From an uncultured Paraprevotella sp. (GTDB lineage Bacteria; Bacteroidota; Bacteroidia; Bacteroidales; Bacteroidaceae), in NCBI GenBank assembly GCA_944321565.1, contig CALULT010000024.1:1-43626 (forward strand): a stretch of 43,626 nucleotides of DNA, given 5' to 3'. Below, one piece after another: positions 18,914 through 27,792 of the stretch (positions are counted from its first letter, which is position 1; each line of letters begins with the position of its first letter). Under the pieces are notes generated by a model, which was given only the letters and a program-made list of their open reading frames with translations, was not told the origin of the DNA and did no database searches. Made by a program: the position numbers and the translations under genes.

Positions 18914-21748
18914 ATGAGGTTTACCCGTCAGTTTCTGCTTTTAACCGTCCTTAGCTGTGCGCAACCCATGGCCGCACAACAAGACCGGGATGCCCTTCTC
19001 CCCTTGCTGGAGAAGGCGGCATCCGTGCAGCAATTCAGCCGGACATACCCGCAGGAGAAGGCCTACCTGCACTTCGACAACACGGGGTACTTCATCGGGG
19101 AGACGATTTGGTTCAAAGCCTACGTGACACGGACGGACACCGACAGCCCGACAGACCTGAGCAGGGTGCTCTACGTGGAACTGCTCAGCCCGGCGGGAGA
19201 CGTGGTGGAACGACGGAAGCTGGAGCTTAAGGACGGCCAAGGGCGCGGAGGCATCCGCCTCGACAAAATCCTCACTTCGGGATTCTACGAGGTGAGGGCT
19301 TACACACGGTATATGGCGAACTGGGGGACGGGCGCGTGTTTCTCGCGCGTGTTCCCCATTTTTGACGAGCCACGGAAAGCGGGGGACTACTCAAGGGCTA
19401 CCATCGACCGCTCCACACGGAAGCACCGGGTGCCCAGCGTGAGGGGAGACGCGGAAGCGGAACCGGCAAACAAGAAGCACACGGAAGAGCCTGCGGACGG
19501 GGAAAGCCCGGCAAGGCCGCGCGGGGCTTACGCCATGGAAAGCCGGGGTGTCACCCTGACGCTTTACCCCGAAGGGGGAAACCACGTGCTGGGGCTGAAA
19601 GGGAAGGTGGCCTTCAGGCTGACGGACGAAGAAGGGAAACCCGTGGCGGGCACGGCACGGCTCGAAAGCGGGGAAGGCACGGCGGAGAAACCGGAAATCA
19701 CGGTTGACAGCCTGGGACGCGGCATCTTCGTTTACACGCCGAAGGACACGCCCGCAGAACTCGTACTCTCCCGCACCAACGGCCGGATGCTCCGTTTCAC
19801 CCTGCCCGTGGCGGAACGGGAAGGATGCGCCCTAAGCGTGAACACCATGGCGGAGAACAAAATCCACGTGGAAGCGGAAGTCTCACCCGGGTTACAAGGC
19901 CGGCTGTGGGGAATGACCCTGCAGAACGGCGGCACCATAATAGGTGCTCATTCGTTCCGCACCGGTGCGACTCCACAAACCTTCTTCTTCAACCGCGGCG
20001 ACATGCCTCCGGGAGTGAGCCAAATCACCATCTTCGATGGAGACGGGCGGATATGGGCAGAACGGCAGGTGTTCATACCTCCACGCCCTTCAAAAAAGGA
20101 TAGCATCCGCTTGCGGGTGGAAACGGGGCAGTTGCGCCCCTGCGGAAAGGTGAGGCTGACAGCGGAAGCCGCGCCGGGAAGCACCTTTTCCTTCTCCGCA
20201 AGGGACATCGCGTCCTCCACCGGGGGATACAACGGCGATATACGTACTTGGATGCTGCTCTGTTCCGAACTGCGCGGCTACGTGCACCGCCCTGAATACT
20301 ATTTCGAGGCCGACGACGCGGAGCACCGCGAGGCGGCCGACCTGCTCATGCTCACCCAGGGATGGCGACGGTATGACTGGCAAGTGATGGCAGGGGAAGA
20401 ACCTTTCAAACCGGAATATCCGGCGGAAGACGGGCTTTACCTCGACGGACGGGTGTACCCCGCCAAGCGGCGGCAACGGACGGATGGGGTGCGACTCACG
20501 TCCTATCTTTATAACCGCGCCGGGGAATCCCTCAAAGGGGAGACACGCACCGACAGCGCGGGACACTATGCCTTCTCGCTGCCCGACTGCACGGGACGAT
20601 GGTCGCTCTTCCTCAAGGCCGAGGGAAGGAAGGAAAAGGAGGACTTCCGCATCGGTATCAGCCGCAACTTCGCCCCCATGCCGCGCACTTACGATTGGGC
20701 TGAGACACAGCCGGAAGCGGAAAGCCTGCACGGGCGGCTGCGCTTCGGCGGTTTCGAGGATACAGACACACTCGCCCCGCCGCAGGAGAAACGGCACATC
20801 CTGATGCCCACGGTACACGTCGATGAACGGTGGGCTTACGAAAATCCCCGCGTGGCCTGGGAAACCGAAGCCGTGGGGCGGCAGAAATCCTACCTCTACT
20901 ACGACTGCGACGCAGCCGTGGACCTGATTTCCGACAAGGGGGAGGAAATCCCCACCTTCGAAGACTGGCTGAAGGAACGAAACGAATATTTCACGGGACA
21001 AACCTACGTTGTGCATGATGAAACACCGGAGGAAGACTTGGAGGAAGAGATAAAACTAATGAATCCGGAATATTCCCCTGATAATGGCGGAGATGAAAAA
21101 AGATTCAACCTCCTGCTTGAACAAATGAAAATTGGTTCCACGGTGATTGATAAAGAATACAACATCTATAAGGACGGGTTGATGTATGACAACCGCCCTA
21201 TCGTGTGGGTCATAGACAACTCCTACCATTCCCTTACAGGAACGAATTATAACTTCCCGCCTAATCCTAACACGACACCCAGCCTCATAGACCCAGACTT
21301 GACCCCACGTCCGATGATGCAAGTAATCTTTACTAACTCAACCACACACAACACCGTGGAGATGCCAATTTTCCTAGACGAGGTGAAATCGGTCTATGTA
21401 GCCGATGACCAATCGACCTGGCGGAAGTTCATCCGCTTCAAAAACGAGAACATCCAAATGCCCGTGACGGTGTTCGTCTATACGCACCACTCTTTCTTTG
21501 GCAACGTCAAAGGGTTACGTCGCACCTATTTCCAAGGCTACAACGTGCCCTCAACTTTCGAGATGAACGACTACAGCCTCCTGCCACCCATGGAGGACTT
21601 CCGGCGAACCCTTTACTGGAACCCGGACGTGACCACGGACAAGAACGGAAAGGCCGTCATCGAATTCTACAACAACTCCTCCTGCCGGGAAATCTATGTC
21701 TCAGCCGAAGGCATCACGCCGGACGGAAAGTGCATCTTCAACGAATAA
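18914..21748 (+). CDS. MG2/plug-like macroglobulin-family envelope protein B3
   Basis: A 944-residue class B protein, almost identical to B1 and B2 over the N-terminal two thirds. The stretch between about residues 700 and 800 is strongly replaced: MNPEYSPDNGGDEKRFNLLL and NFPPNPNTTPSLIDPD stand where B1 and B2 have other sequences. Its C-terminal end is mosaic. It reads SSCREIYVSAEGITPDGK, the form seen in class A, where B1 and B2 read STCREIQVSAEGITPDGR. It is followed by a type III leader leading to S4. Confidence 0.85.
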   Translation: MRFTRQFLLLTVLSCAQPMAAQQDRDALLPLLEKAASVQQFSRTYPQEKAYLHFDNTGYFIGETIWFKAYVTRTDTDSPTDLSRVLYVELLSPAGDVVERRKLELKDGQGRGGIRLDKILTSGFYEVRAYTRYMANWGTGACFSRVFPIFDEPRKAGDYSRATIDRSTRKHRVPSVRGDAEAEPANKKHTEEPADGESPARPRGAYAMESRGVTLTLYPEGGNHVLGLKGKVAFRLTDEEGKPVAGTARLESGEGTAEKPEITVDSLGRGIFVYTPKDTPAELVLSRTNGRMLRFTLPVAEREGCALSVNTMAENKIHVEAEVSPGLQGRLWGMTLQNGGTIIGAHSFRTGATPQTFFFNRGDMPPGVSQITIFDGDGRIWAERQVFIPPRPSKKDSIRLRVETGQLRPCGKVRLTAEAAPGSTFSFSARDIASSTGGYNGDIRTWMLLCSELRGYVHRPEYYFEADDAEHREAADLLMLTQGWRRYDWQVMAGEEPFKPEYPAEDGLYLDGRVYPAKRRQRTDGVRLTSYLYNRAGESLKGETRTDSAGHYAFSLPDCTGRWSLFLKAEGRKEKEDFRIGISRNFAPMPRTYDWAETQPEAESLHGRLRFGGFEDTDTLAPPQEKRHILMPTVHVDERWAYENPRVAWETEAVGRQKSYLYYDCDAAVDLISDKGEEIPTFEDWLKERNEYFTGQTYVVHDETPEEDLEEEIKLMNPEYSPDNGGDEKRFNLLLEQMKIGSTVIDKEYNIYKDGLMYDNRPIVWVIDNSYHSLTGTNYNFPPNPNTTPSLIDPDLTPRPMMQVIFTNSTTHNTVEMPIFLDEVKSVYVADDQSTWRKFIRFKNENIQMPVTVFVYTHHSFFGNVKGLRRTYFQGYNVPSTFEMNDYSLLPPMEDFRRTLYWNPDVTTDKNGKAVIEFYNNSSCREIYVSAEGITPDGKCIFNE

Positions 21749-21754
21749 AAGACA

Positions 21755-22030
21755 TGATGGATGTGTATTGAACAGTCTACAGATAGGTCATTCATAAGCC
21801 CATCTTGACATACCATGGTCGGATTCTTTCCTTCAATTAGCGGGTTACAAGCACTATATAATAAGGGTACATGGAGAAAAAAACGGTAGAAATTTGGGTA
21901 ATGCTTTTGCTTATGTAACAAGATGTTTCGTTTTTGTAACATCAGGCTTTTTTCCTCTTGCGAGGATGGATTTTATTTCATAACTTTGCAGCGATTTCAA
22001 AAAAAACAAAAAAATGAGCACATTAAAAAA
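21755..22030 (+). repeat. Type III leader module, copy 2
   Basis: Similar to 15421-15699 with scattered substitutions and small gaps. It precedes S4. Confidence 0.72.
21958..21988 (+). promoter_or_regulatory. Promoter of the S4-C2 unit
   Basis: TTG (21958-21960) and TAACTTTG (21981-21988) with a 20-bp spacer. Confidence 0.7.
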
Positions 22031-22516
22031 ATGTTTGCATTGCCTGTTGTGGCGATGCTGTTGGTAGGCGGTTTTTCCGCATGTTCACAAGATGACGACC
22101 TCTTCGAGTATGACTTGGGGAACGACGAAGTGGCCACTTTGGCAAAGAGAAGCATGCCGAGGAACGGGGAAGCGATAATTCCACCAATAACTTCAAATAC
22201 TGTTGGGCAATTTGAAATGGAACCTAGCTTCCACTTTGTATATACCGAATATATCGGGAATGATATTGTAACATTAGACACCACACTTGTTGCCAAAGTA
22301 GTAGTGACGGTAATTAAAACCTATTCAACAGACACTCCACACATGGCATCTTATACGGGGATTCTTTCGGAACTGGAATGCCCTATGGAATTGGACATTG
22401 ATGATAAACCTTCAATTACTTTGAACGGAGATAATAATGTAAAAATAACCTTGAGAGCAAATTTTAGGAATGCAAGCCAAAAAGAGTATTCAGAGTCATT
22501 CACAATCGGAGAATAG
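22031..22516 (+). CDS. Small variable lipoprotein S4
   Basis: 161 residues from MFALPVVAMLL, with lipobox GGFSAC and the invariant DDDLFEYDLGNDEVATLAKR block. The ~105-residue tail (starting near ITSNTVGQFEME, ending SESFTIGE) is unlike S1-S3 at the sequence level and appears beta-rich. Another ATG 17 bases upstream (22014) is out of frame by one base across a run of seven A's; one more A would join it to this gene and give a basic signal-peptide start. The 3' end overlaps C2 by 47 bases if the C2 start given here is right. Confidence 0.76.
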   Translation: MFALPVVAMLLVGGFSACSQDDDLFEYDLGNDEVATLAKRSMPRNGEAIIPPITSNTVGQFEMEPSFHFVYTEYIGNDIVTLDTTLVAKVVVTVIKTYSTDTPHMASYTGILSELECPMELDIDDKPSITLNGDNNVKITLRANFRNASQKEYSESFTIGE

Positions 22517-25019
22517 AAGAATTCTTCTATTTCGCATGGTGCTGTGCGCCAGTTTCAGCTTCATGCCCGCATCGGGCATGTGGGCGGCACAAGAGACGGA
22601 GGTTTCCGGAGATTCCATAGGAATTACCGAAAGGCTCCGTGCCTTCATGAACAACATAGAGACGTTCAACAACGTGTTCCCGCAGGAGAAAGTATATCTG
22701 CATTTCGACAACACCGGTTACTTTGCGGGAGAGACGATATGGTTCAAGGCGTATGTCACAAGAATGGACTGCAGCCGGGCCACCGACATCAGCCGGGTGC
22801 TCTACGTGGAACTGGTGCATTCCGAAGGGGAGGTGATGGAGACCTGCAAGCTTCGCATAGAAAACGGACAGGCAGAAGGGTGCTTCAAGCTCAACGACAA
22901 CCTCCTTTCCGGATTCTACGAGGTGCGGGCCTACACCCGCTACATGCTGAATTGGGACTACCGGGGCCTGTTCTCCCGCGTGTTCCCCATTTACAAGCAA
23001 CCGGAAAAGAACGGGGATTACGCTCAGAAGCTCATGGACACCTTGAGCTATGACAAGCGATTGCCCAACTACCGGGAAAAGGACAGCGCGTCGTGGACAG
23101 CTGGCAGTACCCACGTCACGTTCTATCCCGAAGGCGGGAAGGCCGTACTCGGTTTGCCCTGCCAAGTCGCCTTCCAAATCACGGACGCGAAAGGCGCACC
23201 GATGGATGCCACGGCCTACCTCGTTGACGAAGACGGGAACGTGGAATCCACGATGCGCACACACCGCCAGGGGCGCGGGCTGTTCCGCTACGTGCCGGAC
23301 GGAAGCGCGAAATTCTTCACGCTTTCCCCCTCGGGAAGGAAGCGAGAACGTTTCCCGTTGCCCGAGGCTTCAGCCGACGGCTGCGTGATGAGCCTTGATG
23401 CCGTGTCGCCAAGAGATTCCGTGACGCTGGACATACGCGCCACGAATCCGGACACCCTCGGGCTGACCCTCATGCACGACGGCAACCTCGTGTTTGGCGA
23501 TGTGGTTCACGTCCCCGCGCAAGGTTTCCGGCTGGCGTTCGGGCGTGACAAGCTCCCCGAAGGCGTCAGCACGTTCACACTTTTCGACCATAAGGGGGAA
23601 ATCCTGGCCGAGAGAATGTTCTTCGTGTGCCCCAAGGCCGATGCCGGCGACAGCATACGGATAGCGGCTGCCAGCAATCGGCTCACTCCTTACGGAAAAG
23701 TGCGGATTACCATGGAAACGTTGCCCCACACGACATTCTCCTTTTCCGCCATCGACGTGACCACCTCGACAGGGGCGGATGCCATGAATCCCAAGACGTG
23801 GATGCTGCTCTCCTCTGAACTGGCCGGGTACGTGGCAGACCCGGGATATTATTTCGAGGCCGACGACGAACGGCACCGCAAAGACGCGGACTTGCTGATG
23901 AGGGTGCAGGGCTGGCGGCGGTATGACTGGAAGACGATGAGCGGGAATGCCCCCTTCACTGTCACCCAGCCCCTTGAGGACGGGCTTTACCTGACCGGGA
24001 AGCTCCACCGGAAATGGAAGCGTAACCCCGTGGCAGGAGTCGATTTGACCGCCTACCTCTATAACGAAAAGGGGGAGAGCTACACCGGGCGAACCGTGAC
24101 CGACAGCACGGGTTACTATTCCTTCAGCCTGCCCGAACTGCGCGGGGAATGGAACATGGTGCTCAAGACCAGCGTGGAGGGAAAGGCCAAAGGCTATTAC
24201 GTTGCGATACACCGCCAGTTCTCGCCGCGCCAAAGGTTCCTCTCCCCGGGAGAGATGGTGCCTTCCGGGAAGATGGCGGCCAACCTCAAATTCGAGGAAG
24301 GGTTCGCGGTGCAGGATTCGTCCGTCGTGCCGGCCATGAAAACAATCCCCCTTCCGGAAACACAGGTGGAAAGGGAACGGATTTATGAAAATGCGAGGGC
24401 TGCCTGGGAGACAGAACGGAGCGGGGCTTACAAGGCCTGCATCTACTACAACTGCGACAAGGCCTGCGACGAAATCGCGGACCGCGGGGAGGAAATTCCG
24501 GAGTTCACGGAGTGGCTGGTGGACAAGAACCCATTCTTCAGATACACGGAGGGGAGGAACATCGGCGGCATCAAGTATAAACAGTATCCCGTACTATGGG
24601 TGCTCAACAACAACAGTTCGGACAGCGAAGAAATGCCAGTATTCCTTGACGAGCTCAAATCCATTTACATCTGCGAGGACTTGACGGAGTATTTCAGGTA
24701 CAGCCAAGACGACCGGTACAAGAAAGACCCTCCGGTAACGGTATTTCTCTACACGCACCACAAATTCTTGCCCAATGTGAAAGGCGTGCGTCGCACCTAT
24801 TTCCAAGGCTACAACGTGCCTTCGACTTTCGAGATGAACGACTACAGCCTCCTGCCACCCATGGAGGACTTCCGCCGCACATTGTATTGGAATCCGGACG
24901 TGACCACGGACAAGGACGGGAAAGCCGTCATCGAGTTCTACAACAACTCCTCCTGCCGCGAGATACAAGTCTCCGCCGAAGGTATCACGACGGACGGAAG
25001 GTGCATCTTCAACGAATAA
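22470..25019 (+). CDS. MG2/plug-like macroglobulin-family envelope protein C2
   Basis: 849 residues from the first ATG. A shorter form from the ATG at 22536 (MVLCASFSFMPASG) would lack the basic residues (RRILLFR) in front of the hydrophobic core, so the longer or an intermediate start is preferred. Class C marks match C1: NTGYFAGETIWFKAYV, MRVQGWRRYDW and FLDELKSIYICED. The plug-like region is compact, with about 25 residues between ICED and VTVFLYTHH where C1 has about 75. The last ~80 residues are class B-like at DNA level (YFQGYNVPSTFEMNDYSLLP) rather than C1-like, which points to gene conversion of the 3' end. It is linked to S4. Confidence 0.83.
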   Translation: MQAKKSIQSHSQSENRRILLFRMVLCASFSFMPASGMWAAQETEVSGDSIGITERLRAFMNNIETFNNVFPQEKVYLHFDNTGYFAGETIWFKAYVTRMDCSRATDISRVLYVELVHSEGEVMETCKLRIENGQAEGCFKLNDNLLSGFYEVRAYTRYMLNWDYRGLFSRVFPIYKQPEKNGDYAQKLMDTLSYDKRLPNYREKDSASWTAGSTHVTFYPEGGKAVLGLPCQVAFQITDAKGAPMDATAYLVDEDGNVESTMRTHRQGRGLFRYVPDGSAKFFTLSPSGRKRERFPLPEASADGCVMSLDAVSPRDSVTLDIRATNPDTLGLTLMHDGNLVFGDVVHVPAQGFRLAFGRDKLPEGVSTFTLFDHKGEILAERMFFVCPKADAGDSIRIAAASNRLTPYGKVRITMETLPHTTFSFSAIDVTTSTGADAMNPKTWMLLSSELAGYVADPGYYFEADDERHRKDADLLMRVQGWRRYDWKTMSGNAPFTVTQPLEDGLYLTGKLHRKWKRNPVAGVDLTAYLYNEKGESYTGRTVTDSTGYYSFSLPELRGEWNMVLKTSVEGKAKGYYVAIHRQFSPRQRFLSPGEMVPSGKMAANLKFEEGFAVQDSSVVPAMKTIPLPETQVERERIYENARAAWETERSGAYKACIYYNCDKACDEIADRGEEIPEFTEWLVDKNPFFRYTEGRNIGGIKYKQYPVLWVLNNNSSDSEEMPVFLDELKSIYICEDLTEYFRYSQDDRYKKDPPVTVFLYTHHKFLPNVKGVRRTYFQGYNVPSTFEMNDYSLLPPMEDFRRTLYWNPDVTTDKDGKAVIEFYNNSSCREIQVSAEGITTDGRCIFNE

Positions 25020-25065
25020 AAGAAATGATGAAACAGAAAATGCAGGCATCACAAGCCAATATAGA

Positions 25066-25165
25066 CTGTTTACAAACGTTAAGTCAACTATTTGCCACCC
25101 ATCAAAAACTCAAGCCTCTAAAATTCAAATAATTCCATTTTTCATTTGTCAACTCAAAAATTTGG
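25066..25165 (+). repeat. Type I leader module, partial copy 3
   Basis: The first ~100 bp match the other two type I leaders; similarity breaks just after the -33 TTTGG. No lipoprotein gene follows here. Confidence 0.8.
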
Positions 25166-25192
25166 AGAAAACATATGATTGGCGTAACTTTG
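25161..25192 (+). promoter_or_regulatory. Promoter of A2 and probably the two downstream genes
   Basis: TTTG (25161-25164) and TAACTTTG (25185-25192) with a 20-bp spacer. The start codon is 32 bp downstream. Confidence 0.72.
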
Positions 25193-25224
25193 TAACAAAG
25201 TCTAAAACCATAACTCTATCTGCC

Positions 25225-27786
25225 ATGCACATCGTCCGCCTCACCATTACAATCATCCTGTTGTTCCCCACATTCTGTTACGGGCAATCCACTTCCTCGC
25301 AAGAAGACAACAAGGAATCGACGTTGGACAGCCTGCTCTCCTGCATGACCCGTGCCATACATGCCACGCGCAACATGTTTCAAGAGAAGGTCTATCTGCA
25401 CTTCGACAACACGGGGTATTACATGGGCGAGAAGATATGGTTCAAGGCTTACGTGGTGAGGGCGGACGACCGCAGGCCCACCCCCCTGAGCCGTGTGCTC
25501 CACGTGGAGCTGGTCAACCCTGGCGGGGAGGTGGTGCAGCGGCGCAAATTGAAAATTGACGGAAAGGGGCAGGCGCGAGGCGACCTGTCCCTTGATTCGC
25601 TCTATGGGACGGGATTCTACGAGGTGAGGGCCTTCACGCGCTACATGACCAACTGGGGAGGCGAGGCCTGTTTCTCGCGCGTGTTCCCCGTGTTCCAAAG
25701 GCCAAAGGCCGAAGGGCGTTACGAGCCGCGCATAGACGAACGGAACTACCGCCACCGGCTGCCCGACACCCGCGAGGAGGACACCTTGCATACGGAAAGG
25801 CTCAACGTGGCCTTCTATCCCGAGGGCGGCGACCTGGTGGAGGGGCTGCCAGGGCGCGTGGCCTTCCTGGCGGGAGACAGGGAGGGGATGCACGTGGCGG
25901 CCCGGGGTGAGGTGGTGGACGGCGGAGGGCGGAAGGTGTGCACCGTCTCCTCGGACAGCCTCGGGCGCGGCCTGTTCGCCCTCCCGCAGGCACACAAGGG
26001 GCTGAAGCTCCGCCTGCCCGATGGAAGGGGACGGATGAGGGAGTTCGACCTCCCCGTTCCGGTAACGGAAGGTTGCACATTGGAAGCCGGGCTGCTAGAC
26101 GGCGACTCGGTGACTTTTTCCGTCCGTGCCACGGAAGGGTACAGGGGGCGGCTGCTGGCCTACGCGGTCATGAACTACGGAAGGGTGTGGACGTGCGACA
26201 CCTTCACCGTGGGCACAGGGTTCCGAAAGGCCTTCCCGAGGGCAAGCATGCCTGAGGGTGTGGGCCAGTTCACCGTCTTCGACGGGGGCGGGCGCATACT
26301 CTGCGAGAGGCTCTTCTTTCTGCGCCCGGAACCGGATGCCGGGGACACGATTGTCTTGTCCACCCAAGACCCACGTCCCGTGCCCTGCGGGAAGGTGCGA
26401 ATCGATGTGCACACCCGACCCGGAACATGCTTCTCGTTTTCCGCCATGGACCGCGCGACGCTCTGCAACGGGAAAAACGGGCAGGTGAAAACCTGGATGC
26501 TCCTATCCTCGGAAGTAAAGGGGTATATCCGCAACCCGGAGTATTACTTCGAGGCGGACGACGCGGAGCACCGCAGGGCGGCCGACCTGCTGATGCTGAC
26601 GCAGGGATGGAGGCGTTACGACTGGGAGGAACTGTCGGGACGCCGCGCTAGACCGGAAATGCAGCCCGTGGAAGACACCCTCCAGGTTTTCGGGAAGCTC
26701 CGGGCCACGTCCAAGTCGCTGCCCGTGGACGGCATCCCGATAAGGGCTTACCTCTATAACAAGGGCAGCCATCTCGACGGGAAAACCGTGACCGACAGCA
26801 CCGGCGGCTACGCCTTCGCGGTGCCGGACATCGCCGGGGAATGGAACCTGCAGCTCAAGGCGGGCGTGGAGAAGCGAAAGAACCGCTACGTCATCGGCGT
26901 GGACCGCCGTTTCAGCCCGCCGTCCCGCAACCTTTCACCCTACGAGTGCCAACAGGTTGCGGAACCCCGCGCGAACCTCCGCTTCGCCGAGCCTGAGGAG
27001 GAATGGGAGGAGGACACCACCGCCCTGCTCCCGCTCTCGAAGCGCCTGCACAAGCTCCCCACGGTGAACGTGAAGGCCAAGCGGCGGTTCACGGACGGCG
27101 CACGTGCCGCATGGCAGTCCGAACGCTCGGGACAACGTTGGGCTGACCTCTTCTATGACTGTGACGAGGAGACGGACAGGATGCTGGACGGAGGAGAGGA
27201 AACTCCGGCTTTCCTTGACTGGCTGGAAGAAAAAAACCCGTTTGTGTCAAGACTCTCCATGTCAGATAACGGAGGTGGGGTACGATACAAAGGACACTAT
27301 GTCGTATGGATTCTGAACAACGAATACTTTTGGTGCGACCTTGATAATGTGCAAGACACAGTCTTAATGACCACCATCAAACTTAGCATCGAACCTTTTC
27401 CTATTTTCCTGGACGAGGTGAAATCCGTATATATCACGGAAAATCCCTCGGCATATATTTTCTTCCGCCCCTATACTCCTTTCTCTAAGGAAGTGGTCAC
27501 CATCTTCGTTTATACCCATTGGGGAGTCCCGCAACGGAACATGGAGAAGGGGGTTCGCCGCACCTATTTCCAAGGCTACAACGTGCCATCAACTTTTGAG
27601 ATGGAGGACTACAGCCTCATCCCGCCCATGGAAGACTTCCGGAGAACCCTTTACTGGAACCCGGACGTGACCGCAGACGAGGAAGGCAAGGCCGTCATCG
27701 AGTTCTACAACAACTCCTCTTGCCGGGAAATCTATGTCTCAGCCGAGGGCATCACACCGGACGGGAGATGCATCTTCAACGAATAG
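25225..27786 (+). CDS. MG2/plug-like macroglobulin-family envelope protein A2
   Basis: 853 residues. The start is set at MHIVRL by alignment to A1, rather than at an in-frame ATG 63 bases upstream that overlaps the promoter. The protein is almost identical to A1 except for scattered changes and one sharp replacement after EEKNPFV. There, 13 residues (SRLSMSDNGGGVR) stand in place of 30 in A1, and the following ~20 residues also differ before rejoining at IEPFPIFLDEVKSVYI. Unlike A1 and A3 it has no lipoprotein gene in front. Its stop is six bases from the next start codon, so it probably leads an operon with the transglutaminase-like lipoprotein. Confidence 0.85.
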   Translation: MHIVRLTITIILLFPTFCYGQSTSSQEDNKESTLDSLLSCMTRAIHATRNMFQEKVYLHFDNTGYYMGEKIWFKAYVVRADDRRPTPLSRVLHVELVNPGGEVVQRRKLKIDGKGQARGDLSLDSLYGTGFYEVRAFTRYMTNWGGEACFSRVFPVFQRPKAEGRYEPRIDERNYRHRLPDTREEDTLHTERLNVAFYPEGGDLVEGLPGRVAFLAGDREGMHVAARGEVVDGGGRKVCTVSSDSLGRGLFALPQAHKGLKLRLPDGRGRMREFDLPVPVTEGCTLEAGLLDGDSVTFSVRATEGYRGRLLAYAVMNYGRVWTCDTFTVGTGFRKAFPRASMPEGVGQFTVFDGGGRILCERLFFLRPEPDAGDTIVLSTQDPRPVPCGKVRIDVHTRPGTCFSFSAMDRATLCNGKNGQVKTWMLLSSEVKGYIRNPEYYFEADDAEHRRAADLLMLTQGWRRYDWEELSGRRARPEMQPVEDTLQVFGKLRATSKSLPVDGIPIRAYLYNKGSHLDGKTVTDSTGGYAFAVPDIAGEWNLQLKAGVEKRKNRYVIGVDRRFSPPSRNLSPYECQQVAEPRANLRFAEPEEEWEEDTTALLPLSKRLHKLPTVNVKAKRRFTDGARAAWQSERSGQRWADLFYDCDEETDRMLDGGEETPAFLDWLEEKNPFVSRLSMSDNGGGVRYKGHYVVWILNNEYFWCDLDNVQDTVLMTTIKLSIEPFPIFLDEVKSVYITENPSAYIFFRPYTPFSKEVVTIFVYTHWGVPQRNMEKGVRRTYFQGYNVPSTFEMEDYSLIPPMEDFRRTLYWNPDVTADEEGKAVIEFYNNSSCREIYVSAEGITPDGRCIFNE

Positions 27787-27792
27787 AAAAAC

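Noticed and set aside
25162-25224. Longer start for A2 at an upstream in-frame ATG
   Set aside because: That start overlaps the -33/-7 promoter elements and adds residues absent from A1, whose homologous start aligns to 25225.
3272-27786. Array proteins as TonB-dependent receptors
   Set aside because: A plug-like segment is present, but only ~100-150 residues follow and no 22-strand barrel can be accommodated. The MG2 and terminal macroglobulin-type domains point to another family.
3272-27786. Thioester-containing alpha-2-macroglobulin
   Set aside because: No CxEQ thioester motif was seen in any of the eight, and they are about half the length of full bacterial alpha-2-macroglobulins, which also are usually next to pbpC.
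2627-27786. Array bounded by or built from insertion sequences or a CRISPR
   Set aside because: No transposase, integrase, terminal inverted repeats or short regularly spaced repeats were found in or beside the array. The repeats are whole genes and leaders.
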